A DNA stretch of 64,000 bases, taken from the NCBI GenBank assembly GCA_965240325.2, contig OZ251230.1:1550001-1614000 (forward strand), in the 5' to 3' direction. Shown here piece by piece: positions 19,447-29,401 of the stretch (its first letter is position 1; each line of letters opens with the position of its first letter). The position numbers and the translations under genes were made by a program. Source of the DNA: Rebecca billardiae RCC1528. Lineage: Eukaryota; Haptophyta. The notes under the pieces are model-generated. The model saw only the letters and a program-made list of their open reading frames with translations. It was not told the origin of the DNA and did not search any database.

Positions 19447-22400
19447 GCGGGCGTGCAGCAGCCGGCAGCGGCGCCGGGCGTGCCGCCGGCGCAGGCCGCG
19501 GCTGGGACGACGCGGCCTCGCGCGCGCCCACCGTGCCAACCATGCCCTATCTGGCGCGCTCGCTGGGGCGCGCCGAGATGCTCCCAGCGATCGTCTTCAT
19601 CTTCAGCCGCGCGGGGTGCGACGCGGCGGCGGAGGCGGCGGCGCAGAGCGCGGGCGAGCTGCTCTCGCCCTCCGAGAAGCGCGCGCTCCACGCCGCCGTC
19701 GACGACTTCGACGCCGAGCAGCGCCGAGCCGCGCGCGCGGCGGGCGGCAGCGGCGCCCTTGTCAGCGCAGAATCGCTCGCCTTGCTGCGCGCCGGCGTGG
19801 CCGCCCACCACGCCGGGCAGCTGCCCTCGCTGAAGAAGCTGACGGAGACGCTCTTCGCGGCGAACCTGCTCAAGGTCGTCTTCGCCACCGAGACGCTCGC
19901 CGCCGGCATCAACATGCCGTGCCGCAGCGCGGTGGTCACCTCGCTCTCGAAGCGAGGCTCGTCGGGCATCGAAGATCTGGGTGGCTCTGCGCTGTTACAA
20001 ATGGCTGGGCGCGCGGGCCGGCGGGGCATGGACGAGGTGGGCCACGTGGTGATCGTGCAGTCGCGGTGGGAGGGCCCGCTCGAGGCGTTCCGCGCGGTGC
20101 AGCGCCCCGCCGAGCCCATCCAGTCGCACTTCAGCCTCTCGTACGCGTCCGTTCTCAAAACGGTCACGCGCGCGCGCGGGCTCGAGGGCGCGCGCCTCAC
20201 ACTGCGGAAGAGCTTTGGCGCGTTTCAGAACAGGGAGGCCGAGGCGGCGCTGGTGCCGCAGGCCGAGGCGGCGCGCTCGGCACAGGCGCCGGGCGCCGAG
20301 GCGCAGCCGCGCGCGCCCGAGCGCGACCCGCTGGCGCGCGCCGACGCGCTGCGCGCCCAGGCGGACGCAGTTCGCCAGCAGCTTGCGTCCACGCTCACGG
20401 CGGCCGGCGACGGCGGCGGCGGCGGCGGCGGCGGCGGCCCGCGCGCAGCCGCCGCTGCGGCGGGCGTGGCGGCGCTTGAGGCGGCGGCGACGGCGGATTG
20501 GGCGGGCGCGGACGAGCTCGCCGCCGCACCGCCGTCGAGCCCGGCCGCGGCGCCCGCCTCCACCGCCGCCATCGACGATGTCGTCGCATATGCCGCGCTG
20601 CGCGAGCGGCGCGCGGCCGAGGCGAATGTTTTGGAGTGGCTGCGGACGCAGACGGCGCGCGCCGAGGGCGCGAGGATGGGCGAGGCGGCCGCGTTCGCCA
20701 CGGCGGGCGCGCGCGCGCTGCTGAAGACGGGCGAGCAGGCCCTTGTGCTCCGCGCCGGCGCGCCGCGCGCGGACGCGCCCTTAGCCCCGGGCGGTCCGGA
20801 TGAGCAGCTGTTGCTTCTGGCCTGGCCACACGCGGGCGACGCGGCAGCAGCGGACGGCGGCGGCGGATCGGCCGGGGGCGCCGACGCCGATGGCGATGGC
20901 GCCGAGCGCGCGTGCCTGCTCTCGGCGAGCGTCACGTCGCTCGCCGCGATTGACGTCGACTCCGAGGCGGCGGCGGAATCCGGCAGCGCGGTGGCGGCAG
21001 CGCTCGGGGCTCTGATGGGCGGCAGCGGCGGGACTGGGGCCGCGGCCGGCGGCAGCGGCGGGGCCGCAGCCGAAAGAGCTACTGCTGACGAGCAGCCGTC
21101 CGCGGGCACGGAGGAGGGAGGCGCGGCGGCGCGGCCGGCGGCGGCGCGGCGCGCGGCGCCGCCATTCGTCCTGCCGCCGCTGCGCGCGGGCGCGTGGTCG
21201 CAGCGCGAGGCTGACGGCGCCTGGAGCTGCCCGGTGCGCGAGCTGGGCGCGGACGGCAGCGCCCAGCTGCGCGCACTCGCCGCGGCCGCGCGGCCGCTCG
21301 AGCCGGCGGCGGAGGACGAGGCTCTGGTCCAGCAGCGGGAGCGGCTGGCGGCGCTCGACTCGGCCCTCGAGGCGTGCGCCGTGCACGGCCGCGCGGACGC
21401 CGACTCGCTCGCCAGCCTCGGCGCGCAGCTGGCCGCAGTGCAGCAGGAGGAGGCGCGCGAGCGCAAGCGCGCGCGCCGCCGCGCCAAGCGCGGCGAGCGC
21501 GATGCTGGCGGCGCGGACGGCGGCGCGGACGGCGGCGCGGACGGCGGCGCGGACGGCGGCGCAGGGCTGAGCGGCGCAGCAGCGCGCGGCGACGGCGGCG
21601 GCCGCGAGGAGCTCAGCTGGCAGGCGCTGTGCGGCGCGCACGCGGTGCTCACGCAGTACGGCGCTCTGGTGCCCGCGGCGGCAGCGGGCGATGCCGATGG
21701 CGCCAAGGCCGGTGCGGTGACGGAGCCGCGAGAGGTAGCCGGCGCGCCGAGCGCGGCGTGCGAACTCTCCGAGTTCGGCAGACTCGTCGCCTCGCTCGGT
21801 GCGCGCGCCGCGCGCGCCGCGCGCCTCCTTTGCGTGCGCCGAGCGCACGCCCGGCTCCGCAGCCCGGCCGCGGGCACTCGGCCTCGCCTGCGCGCGCGGC
21901 CCCCCACCCCCCAGCACTCTGCTCATCATCGCCGCATGACGCGCGGGCGCCCGATGCGCCGCCCGCCCCCATCGCCCTCCCCGCGCGCGCGCGCCGCAGG
22001 CTCGGACAACGAGCTCTTCGTCGCGGTGGTGCTGATGTCCGCGCACATCTTCGACGGGTGCGAGCCGCACGAGGTCGCGGCGGCGCTCTCCGCGCTCGCC
22101 GCGGGCGAGATGCGCGCCTCGGCCTCGTGCGAGCTGGACGCGTCCGAGCGCGTGCTTGGCGCGTGCGCGCAGATCGAGCCGATCGCGCTCGAGCTGGCGC
22201 GCGCGCAGGAGGAGGCGGGCATCTGGTACCCCGTGAGCTACTCCGCGGCGTACGCCGGGCTGGTGCAGGCGTGGGCGGCGGGGATGAGCTGGACGGAGGT
22301 GATGGACGCGACCACGCTCGACGCGGGCGACGTACTCCGATTACTCACGCGCACGCTCGACCTGCTGCGCCAGACGCTCACCGCGCCGTACGTGCCACAG

Positions 22401-22613
22401 GCGGTGCGCGAGGGCGCGCGCGAGGCGCTCGCCACCTTCGACCGGCCACCGATCGCCGAAAGCCCGCTGCCCGTCACGGCGCTCGACGCGCCGGCCGCGA
22501 CGGAGGCCGGGACCGCGGCTGTCCTCACCGTGGACACGACTCGGAGCGCGGTGGCCTCCACAACTGGCGCAGAAGACGCTGATGCCCCGCCGCTGGCAGC
22601 AGCGGATGTGTGA
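18189..22613 (+). CDS. Ski2/ISE2-like DExH-box RNA helicase, probably plastid-targeted
   Basis: Two exons (18189-21798 and 22000-22613) give 1,407 residues. Helicase motifs are complete: PFPLDDFQREA (Q-like), APTGSGKT (105-112), TTPLKALSNQK, DEFHYMGD (DExH box, 218-221), LSATVPN, IVFIFSRAGCD, FATETLAAGINMPCR and QMAGRAGRRGMD. The C-terminus has a DSHCT-type domain (NELFVAVVLMSAHIFDG through GIWYPVSYSAAYAGLVQAW). Family members unwind RNA for exosome-like decay; ISE2-type members act in chloroplast RNA processing. The N-terminus (MAPRQRTFARLLLPLLALGC, then AAAHLRPRTAAP and a basic Ser/Pro stretch) resembles signal plus transit peptide. Large Gly/Ala/Arg-rich insertions lie between motifs III and IV and after motif VI. 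Plastid targeting is inference. Confidence 0.88.
21505..21570 (+). repeat. 9-base tandem repeat in helicase coding sequence
   Basis: Four to five copies of GGCGCGGAC encode tandem GGAD units in a linker. It is a low-complexity coding expansion. Confidence 0.8.
21799..21999 (+). other. spliceosomal intron in the helicase gene
   Basis: 201 bases, donor GTGCGCGC, acceptor GCCGCAG, phase 1. Its length is a multiple of three with no stop, so the unspliced frame stays open. Removal joins GRLVASLG to SDNELFVAVV, matching the start of the DSHCT domain, and excises a Arg/Pro-rich stretch out of keeping with the family. Confidence 0.7.
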
Positions 22614-23033
22614 GCTGTGAGCAGCACTTGACACGGTCACGGGCACTGGACAGCGATGCCCGCGCAGCGCGCTCGCCGAACTCGCCCTGGCGCATCACGC
22701 CCCTGCCCCTGCCAGGCTGCCAACGGCCCCTGGCCTGTGGCTTATTGATGTGGCGGCGTCCGCCCGCGCCGCGCGCGGCGTCGGGGCTCAGGCTGCCGCC
22801 GCGACAAAGTTGTCTGACAAGTGGGAAGTGCGCGAAAAGCCCAATATATATAATAAGCTGACAAGCAGCCTATTTGATAGGCAATAGCTGAATAGCGCAT
22901 ATATCAGTGTTATTGAGCTGGCTTTTTAAATAAATATTGCAAACGTCGTACTCGTAGTAGCCGCCGTAGCACAACTACACTGATCGTGACGACGATGATG
23001 TCGTGACGACACTAAGACTATGCATATCGATGA
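22614..23033. other. intergenic region
   Basis: A convergent spacer between the helicase and the poly-Gly gene, AT-rich from about 22840. Nothing recognised. Confidence 0.5.
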
Positions 23034-24272
23034 TCAGCAGATGGCGTGCGCCGCATCCTGCCGATGCTCGTCCGCAGCGCACAGCAGCGCCTCCGCATGG
23101 GCAGCAGCCTCCTCTTCGTGATGGCTGCTCAACTCAAAGTGACGACGCAATGTTGCGACGGCGCGGCATGTGGCGGTCTGCGCCACAGCTGCTGCGGATC
23201 GCCCAGGGCCGGGACGGACCGGCCCGCCCGATGGACGTGAGCGGGCAGAGACGGTGGCTGTGAGCGCGCCGATCGCCAGGACGGCAACGATGGCCCCGGC
23301 AGCGATCGCGAGGGTGGGCGCGCGGCGTGCTGGTGACGCGCCAAGGTGTGGCGACCACACAGCTGGGCCTAAAGAGGCGCGAACGGCAGGGCTGGCAAGG
23401 AAGACGGTTGCGGAATCTCCTTCGTTGTCGAGTGGCCGGTCAATCGCGTCGCTCGCCCTGTCGCCGCCACCGCCACCTCCGCCACCACCACCACCGCCGC
23501 CGCCACCGCCGCCACTGCCGCCGCCACCGCCACCGCCGCCAGCCTCGGACTCTGGTGGCCGCTGCAGCAACACCAACAGAGCGTCTCCACCCTCGGCCAC
23601 GCCGTCGGCTCCGCCGGCTGCGCCACCCCTACCGCCACCGCTGGCGCCACCGCCGCTGGAACTCGCCGCTGGGGGCGCGCTCTCCACGAGGACGAGCGAG
23701 GATGGCGCGAGCGTGGCCGTCAGCACATCTCCGGCGGCTGCGGGCTTGCCCGCCTTGGCGGTGACTGGGACCGGCGGTGCCCACGCAGGGCTCGGCTGCT
23801 GCCCGGACGGTGAAGCGTCGCCCGATGGCGACGGCGACGTAGGCTGCGATGGCGAAAGCGGCGGAGATGCTGACGGCGAGGGAGTGGAAGACAGCACGGT
23901 CGAGGTTGTACTGCCGTCATCGCCTCCGTCCGAGCCCGAGTCACCGCCTTCAGCGTCAGGATGGCTTCCTGCGTGGTCATCGCCGTCGTGGTCGTCGTCA
24001 CCCCCGCCACCACCGCCGCCGCCTCCACCGCCGCCTCCACCGCCGCCACCGCCTCCCCCGCCGCCGCCGCCACCACCTCCACCGCCGCCGCCGCCGCCGT
24101 CGCCGCCGCCACCACCGCCGCCGCCTTGCATGCGACGACCGCGGTGGGTGGCGATGGTCGCAGAGAATGTTTTCCCCTGATCGGCGGGCAGAAGTGCGTT
24201 CACGCTCATAGGGAGGTACGCACAGGCCACTGCGGCCCAAGCGAGCCACACGAGCGCGAAGCAGCGCGACAT
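23034..24272 (-). CDS. poly-glycine single-pass membrane protein
   Basis: 412 residues from the ATG of MSRCFALVWLAWAAVACAYL, a clear signal peptide. After cleavage come two long glycine tracts: the first from about residue 48, over 40 residues and near pure; the second near residue 240. They are separated by an acidic Asp/His/Gly segment and a Ser/Pro-rich stretch. Near the C-terminus is one hydrophobic segment (TLAIAAGAIVAVLAIGALTA) followed by basic residues, so a type I topology with a Gly-rich lumenal or extracellular part is expected. No known domain. The tracts are GGN-repeat expansions, so their length may vary between strains. It is head-to-head with the GDPD-like gene. Confidence 0.55.
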   Translation of the reverse strand: MSRCFALVWLAWAAVACAYLPMSVNALLPADQGKTFSATIATHRGRRMQGGGGGGGGDGGGGGGGGGGGGGGGGGGGGGGGGGGGGGGGGGDDDHDGDDHAGSHPDAEGGDSGSDGGDDGSTTSTVLSSTPSPSASPPLSPSQPTSPSPSGDASPSGQQPSPAWAPPVPVTAKAGKPAAAGDVLTATLAPSSLVLVESAPPAASSSGGGASGGGRGGAAGGADGVAEGGDALLVLLQRPPESEAGGGGGGGGSGGGGGGGGGGGGGGGGGDRASDAIDRPLDNEGDSATVFLASPAVRASLGPAVWSPHLGASPARRAPTLAIAAGAIVAVLAIGALTATVSARSRPSGGPVRPGPGRSAAAVAQTATCRAVATLRRHFELSSHHEEEAAAHAEALLCAADEHRQDAAHAIC

Positions 24273-24439
24273 CTCGCGCCTCGTCGTCCAAGCCCTGCCG
24301 CCTGGCGCCTGCGTGCGGACCTCTTGACCAACCGCCACGCCTGTTCGCGAGCCGCAACCTGCACCATTGAAGATTGAAGATTCGTCGTGTGCCGAGGAGA
24401 GTCAAGAGACAGCGCCGGTGGGCCGCTCAATCACGCACG
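24273..24439. promoter_or_regulatory. divergent promoter region
   Basis: 167 bases between the start codons of the poly-Gly protein (-) and the GDPD-like protein (+). No defined motif was recognised. Confidence 0.35.
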
Positions 24440-25366
24440 ATGGCGCCCCACATGTGGTGGTCGTTCGCCGCATGGACATGCCTTGGCTGCAGCCTCATGG
24501 TCGTGCTCGCCGCGAGCCGGCGATCGGGCAGCGCGGGCACGGTTGAAGCGCTCTCCCAGCCGCTCGTCTTCGCACACCGTGGCGCGGCTGTGGGCGCGCC
24601 GTCGGGTTCGCTCGAGGCGCTGCGCAGGCTGGCTGCAGATGGCATCTGCCACGTAGACGTTGATGCCTTCCGCACGCGCGACGCGCACCTCGTGATCGGG
24701 CATCCGGCTGAGCTCAGGCTAGACGACTCGGGTGCACGCTCAGCCGAGGATCTCTCACTCGACGAGCTGCGTGGCCTCGCGCCCGCCCAGAGCCTGCCAA
24801 CTGCCGAGGCCTACCTGAGGGAGGCCTCGCTCCTCTGCTCTGAGCAATCCCGGCGCGATGGCCTGCCAGCGGTACTGGTCGAGCCCAAGGGCAGAGCCGC
24901 CGCCGCGGAGAACATCGACGATACCCTCGCCACGCTCGCGCGCGCGTCCGCGACGCTGCACGCGGTCGGCGTGTGGCTGGAGCGCGCGGATGCAGCGGCA
25001 CGTGCGCCTGCCCCGCTCGTCCCCATCCTGCCGATCAAGGCTTGGCACGTGGAGCCGGAGGGGCGGGCGCTGCGCGCGGCGGACGTGCCGAGGCAGGCGA
25101 GCTGGCGCGGTAGCGGCCCGTACTGGCGCATGCTCACGCCCGAGTTCGCCGACGCGCACAGGCTGAACCGTTCGCACCCATCGTCTCGGATGTATCTTTT
25201 CACGTGGGTCGTGGACACTGAGGAGGCGACTCGCACAGCTCTCGGCGCGGGCGTGGATGCGATCATCTCCGACGACGCGCCGGCCGCGCGGCGAGCCGTG
25301 CTCAGACTTCTGGGCCACTACCGTCGTCGCGACGCTGACGCCAGTGCGCCGACCCAGGCTGCTTGA
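24440..25366 (+). CDS. glycerophosphodiester phosphodiesterase-like protein
   Basis: 308 residues from the ATG of MAPHMWWSF. A hydrophobic N-terminus (WTCLGCSLMVVLAAS) is a signal peptide or anchor. GDPD-like blocks appear in order: VFAHRGAA (catalytic His-Arg), a SLEALRRLA helix, HVDVDAFRTRDAHLVIGHP, LVEPKG, and LFTWVVDTEEATRTA...GVDAIISDD at the end of the TIM barrel. Relative to the classical enzyme the PENT motif reads PSGS and the HD motif reads GHP, so part of the usual metal-binding set is altered. Canonical members hydrolyse glycerophosphodiesters to glycerol-3-phosphate. This one may be a divergent algal subfamily with altered chemistry. The fold assignment is reasonable, the activity uncertain. 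Confidence 0.65.
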   Translation: MAPHMWWSFAAWTCLGCSLMVVLAASRRSGSAGTVEALSQPLVFAHRGAAVGAPSGSLEALRRLAADGICHVDVDAFRTRDAHLVIGHPAELRLDDSGARSAEDLSLDELRGLAPAQSLPTAEAYLREASLLCSEQSRRDGLPAVLVEPKGRAAAAENIDDTLATLARASATLHAVGVWLERADAAARAPAPLVPILPIKAWHVEPEGRALRAADVPRQASWRGSGPYWRMLTPEFADAHRLNRSHPSSRMYLFTWVVDTEEATRTALGAGVDAIISDDAPAARRAVLRLLGHYRRRDADASAPTQAA

Positions 25367-26399
25367 CTCTCGGACGTCCGGAGCCCTGCAACTCGATCTG
25401 ATTGATAATGTTATGATGCATGTAATTCAGCTCTGACAGTGAGACTCAGACAGTCGATCTTCGGCAGCCGAAGCATCGATAATAATATGTCACTTGATAT
25501 CTGAAACTTCGCGTCATACGTATGAAGTACGTATATGAAGTTTCAGATATCGAGTGACCCAGTGCTGTAGTAGCAGTCAGGGCAGTCAGATCAGCTGTGC
25601 GTCATCAAATTCGGCTCGCGAGCGTGATGTCGTAGTGATGATGCATGATGCTGCTGATGTCGTCGATCAGTCCGCGCCCTCTCGGATAGTTCATCGTCTA
25701 CTCTGAGCTGCTGCTAAGCGCAGCGATTAAGCAGGCTTTATTAAGCACAGCGGGCCCGCGCGGGCCGGGCCAGGTGGCCGCGTGCGTGCGGGGCCCCGGG
25801 CGGGGGACTGCTGTCACTGCTGCATGAGGAGCTCGCTGATGCTGCGCTGATTCCGCTCAGCCGCTGATGATCTAATCCTTCCGGGACTACAGTATTAGGT
25901 TGAGACTCATCCGGCGCCGATACGATACGACGATCCGATATTATGACATCATCAAACATTTGGACATGCGCGACTACGTACTTCTGCGAGAATTATACAT
26001 CACCCGTCAGATCCGGCGTGATATATCGTCTCATCAGATACATCGTCTCGGCTTGCCTGCCTGAGGCTGATGGCGATGCGGTATGTCGTCATCAATCACG
26101 GTGTGCTGACTCGGCCACACGCCAACACGGACTGTTAGTTAGCTACTGCTCACTGCTGCTGCACTTGTTCACGGGTCACGAGTCCCTCCGGTCTGACCGG
26201 ATGTATCAGCTTATTGGAGTTCGGGGGCACTAGCTGCCCACTGGCATCAGACATCACGGGCCGGACAGCCAGGCTGCCAAGGCCCAAGCCCAGCCGAGCA
26301 GTATGACTCGCGCCAGAGTAGTCCCCCGGGATGGCGCGGGCGTACAGTACGGCGGCTGATGACTCGTCGCGACGTACTTCGCGCATCATGCACGTCGTA
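25367..26399. other. intergenic region
   Basis: AT-richer spacer with no gene recognised. Its only distinct feature is the hairpin at 25489-25558. Confidence 0.5.
25489..25558. repeat. inverted repeat / hairpin
   Basis: 22-base arms (25489-25510 and 25537-25558), reading GTCACTTGATATCTGAAACTTC and its complement with one mismatch, flank a 26-base loop that contains a further small palindrome (CATACGTATG). It could be a small foldback element or an RNA hairpin. Confidence 0.6.
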
Positions 26400-27215
26400 C
26401 TACCGGTCCATTCTACGCATCATCCGCCGGCCGCCGATTGAGCCTACATACACATCAATCTGCCACATGGACGCCGCGCTGAGCACGCCCAGCTCGGCGT
26501 CCCCGCCCGCGCGAGCAGAGACGGTGCCCAGGCCGCCGAGCGCCGGGCGCTCGCCGATGTCGACGGCCTCGACGGTCTCGTCCTGCTCGGCCGCCATGAC
26601 GCGCGGCAGCGGGATCACCACGCGCTGCGCCGCCAGCGCGATGAGCGCGTTCGCCTCCGCCTGCGCCTGCGAGAGCCGGTCGGTGAGGCGGCGCGTCGAT
26701 TTGCGCATGTTGATGCGTGCGCGGTGCATTCTTGGCCTGCGCGATCGAGCGCGTGCTCCCCGCCGCGGCCCACGAGCGGTGGAACGCTTCGTGCGAGCGC
26801 GAGACGCGCTCGGCGGTGCCCTCGCTCGAGCCCCTGCGGTCCTCCTCCTCCGCCGAGCCCTCGCCGCCCGGCGCGGGGATCAGCCCCAAACGCGGCCGAG
26901 CGTCGTCGGCAGCGCGGCGGTGCGCTGGGGCGTGCGCGCGGGCGTGCGCGCGGGCGGCAGAGCGGGCGCCGACTTGGGCGTGCCGCGCGCGGCGGGGCGG
27001 CGCGGCGGCGGCGAGGCGCCGACGGTGAGCGGCCGACCGTCCGGCCGCAAGCCGTCGTCGTACAGCACGCGCAGCCTGCTAAACGGCGTGCCGTGGTACG
27101 AGATCGTCGAGAAGGCCTGCAACGCCATCTCCTTAGCGCGCGCGCGCTCGGCCTCGAGCGCTACGCGCCGCTCGGCGCGGCAGGTGCGCGCCGCTTCGCC
27201 CACGCACGCCGCCAC
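26400..27215 (-). pseudogene. remnant of a coiled-coil protein gene bordering the array
   Basis: Three minus-strand segments in different frames look coding. First, a helical stretch ending AERRVALEAERARAKEMAL then QAFSTISYHGTPFSRLRVLY (about 27215-26950). Second, SSEGTAERVSRSHEAFHRSW (about 26850-26770). Third, INMRKSTRRLTDRLSQAQAE with ALIALAAQRVVIPLPRVM (about 26710-26480). They may be exons of one gene or a decayed gene; I could not find convincing splice sites joining all three. The first segment continues up to the AAGGAG at the array edge, where units 2-9 each keep only the piece ending ERARAKE. The array duplication breakpoint therefore lies inside this gene. Confidence 0.35.
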
Positions 27216-27946
27216 CCGTCCGCGGGCTGCGGCGCCGGCCGCTTGCGCGGGGCGCGGGCGCCCGACTGCACGCTCCGCAGCACCGCCGCGCGCGCGTGCT
27301 CGTCGGGGAGCAGCTTGTCCAGCTCGGTCGCCAGCGCGCGCACGTCCACCCAGACCGCGCGCAGCATGCGCTCGACGGCTGCGAACGCGCGCGTCGGCTC
27401 GAGGCGCTCGATCGTCTTGTACGCGCCGAGGGTGACGTTGAGCCCACCGCAGTGCTCAAACTGCCGCACGCAGTGCCGGTTGCGCACGCGCCCTCGCCCG
27501 AGCGCTGCCGCCGCCTCGTCGAAGCTGGGGCGCGACATGCCGAATGCCTCCGAGCAATGGCGCGCGCCGTCCATGTCACGGCCCGCGGTGCACTTGGACG
27601 CGTACGCCGAGGCGAAGCGCTCGAGCGGCTCTCTGTAGAAGACAGCGGCGTGCCACGTCGGGTCGGCCAGCCGCGCCGCGGCGTCCTCCACGCCCAGCCC
27701 GAAGTAGCGCAGCGTGTTGGTGTTCTACACGAACAGCTGCTTGCGCAGCGCCGGGTCGTGCGGCGTGCGGACCGCGCGGAAGAGCTGCACGAAGTTCTGG
27801 CTCGCGACCTTGTCGATCTTGCAGAAGAGGAGCCGTTGCTCCGGCACGAGGATGAAGGAGCTGTACGAAACGAACGGTTTCGTCAGCGTGACCGCCACCC
27901 GGTCGCGTTGCTCCTCGCGCCCGCCATCATTGTGCGGCCGCCATAC
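27161..27946 (-). pseudogene. sulfotransferase-like sequence, unit 1 (nonsense)
   Basis: Frame with FVSYSSFILVPEQRLLFCKI, then DKVASQNFVQLFRA, interrupted by a TAG at 27724-27726 where other units have Gln (QLFV-Q-NTNT). After the stop the frame continues through VFYREPLERFASAYASK to the end. This is the only unit lacking the 8-base insertion shared by units 2-9. Its C-terminus therefore differs and looks ancestral: VRALATELDKLLPDEHARAAV, then RSVQSGARAPRKRPAP. No ATG is visible at the 5' end. It is probably inactive unless the stop is read through. Confidence 0.6.
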
Positions 27947-27965
27947 AATTCCGCTCCGAAAGCTG

Positions 27966-29318
27966 ATGAGTGTTCACCACTGGCGGGCGGCGGCTGACGA
28001 AACCTTGGTGACCGTGGTGCGGGCCGAGCGGACGCACGTGTGCGGCAGTGTGGCAAGCCCTCTGCAGCTCGTCAGCACGCGCGCCCTTCCGGGTGACGCT
28101 GCCGGGCGACGCGCGCGCCACATGGTCGACGTGAAGCACCCCAAGTGTGATCACACCGGCTGCACCAAGGTGGCTTCGTTCGGCATGCCGGGCGACGCGC
28201 GCGCCAGCCGGTGCGCTGCGCACAAGCTGGACGGCATGGTGGACGTGACGCACCGCAAGTGTGGTCACGCGGGCTGCACCAAGCTGCCTTCGTTCGGCAT
28301 GCCGGGCGACGCGCGCGCCATCCGGTGCGCCACGCACAAGCTGGCCGGCATGGTCGACCTGAAGCACCCCAAGTGTGATCACACCGGCTGCACCAAGCAG
28401 CCTCACTTCGGCATGCCGGGTGACGCGCGCGCCAGCCGGTGCGCTACGCACAAGCTGGCCGGCATGGTCGACCTGAAGCACCCCAAGTGTGATCACACCG
28501 GCTGCACCAAGGTGGCTTCGTTCGGCATGCCGGGCGACGCGCGCGCCAGCCGGTGCGCTACGCACAAGCTGGCCGGCATGGTGGACGTGAGGAGCCCCAC
28601 GTGTGATCACACAGGCTGCACCACGCGGCCTTGCTTCGGCATGCCGGGTGACGCGCGCGCCAGCCGGTGCGCCACGCACAAGCTGGCCGGCATGGTCGAC
28701 CGGAAGCACCCCAAGTGTGATCACACCGGCTGCACCAAGGGGCCTTCGTTCGGCATGCCGGGTGACGCGCGCGCCAGCCGGTGCGCTACGCACAAGCTGG
28801 CCGGCATGGTGGACGTGAGGAGCCCCAAGTGTGATCACACAGGCTGCACCAAGGTGGCTTCGTTCGGCATGCCGGGCGACGCGCGCGCCAGCCGGTGCGC
28901 CACGCACAAGCTGGCCGGCATGGTGGACGTGAGGTGCCCCAAGTGTGATCACACAGGCTGCACCACGCGGCCTACCTTCGGCATGCCGGGCGACGCGCGC
29001 GCCAGCCGGTGCGCTACGCACAAGCTGGCCGGCATGGTATGCAGTCGGCTCGCCGTCCCCAAGCGTAGGCTGGAGCATGGCACCGGCGACCAGGGCACAC
29101 GCGCAGCCAAGCGACAGCACGAACGCACCAGCCGCATTGCCACCGTCTCGGACTCCGCCCCGCAGCTGCCCGAACTGCCGCCGCTGGTTGGGAGACTGGA
29201 GAGACGAGGCATCGGGGCGGATTGCCGAACGCCGCCACACGACGGTGACACAGATGATGAGTCTGACCATTGGACGGTGACTGATGGCATCCGATCTGTC
29301 CTCCCCTTCCGACGATGA
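27966..29318 (+). CDS. EsV-1-7 repeat protein, unit 1 (8 repeats)
   Basis: 450 residues. After a leader (MSVHHWRAAADETLVTVV...) come eight tandem copies of a 38-residue unit. Each fits C-X4-C-X16-C-X2-H-X12 exactly (for example KCDHTGC, then FGMPGDARASRCATHKLAGM). This is the EsV-1-7 domain pattern, known from Ectocarpus siliculosus virus 1 gene 7 and from the Ectocarpus developmental regulator IMM. The three Cys and one His presumably bind zinc. A non-repeat tail follows with clusters of Lys/Arg (PKRRLEHG, RAAKRQHER) that could be a nuclear signal, then an acidic stretch. A 4-base insertion near 29280 shifts the last residues to SVLPFRR instead of the usual poly-Asp end. An alternative start is the ATG at 28123 just before repeat 1. 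Confidence 0.85.
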   Translation: MSVHHWRAAADETLVTVVRAERTHVCGSVASPLQLVSTRALPGDAAGRRARHMVDVKHPKCDHTGCTKVASFGMPGDARASRCAAHKLDGMVDVTHRKCGHAGCTKLPSFGMPGDARAIRCATHKLAGMVDLKHPKCDHTGCTKQPHFGMPGDARASRCATHKLAGMVDLKHPKCDHTGCTKVASFGMPGDARASRCATHKLAGMVDVRSPTCDHTGCTTRPCFGMPGDARASRCATHKLAGMVDRKHPKCDHTGCTKGPSFGMPGDARASRCATHKLAGMVDVRSPKCDHTGCTKVASFGMPGDARASRCATHKLAGMVDVRCPKCDHTGCTTRPTFGMPGDARASRCATHKLAGMVCSRLAVPKRRLEHGTGDQGTRAAKRQHERTSRIATVSDSAPQLPELPPLVGRLERRGIGADCRTPPHDGDTDDESDHWTVTDGIRSVLPFRR

Positions 29319-29401
29319 TGATGATTAGTTATTCCATTTATTCCGATTATGCTGATCGCACGTAGCACTATACTAGTTATTACCGAGTAGTACTACGTAT
29401 A

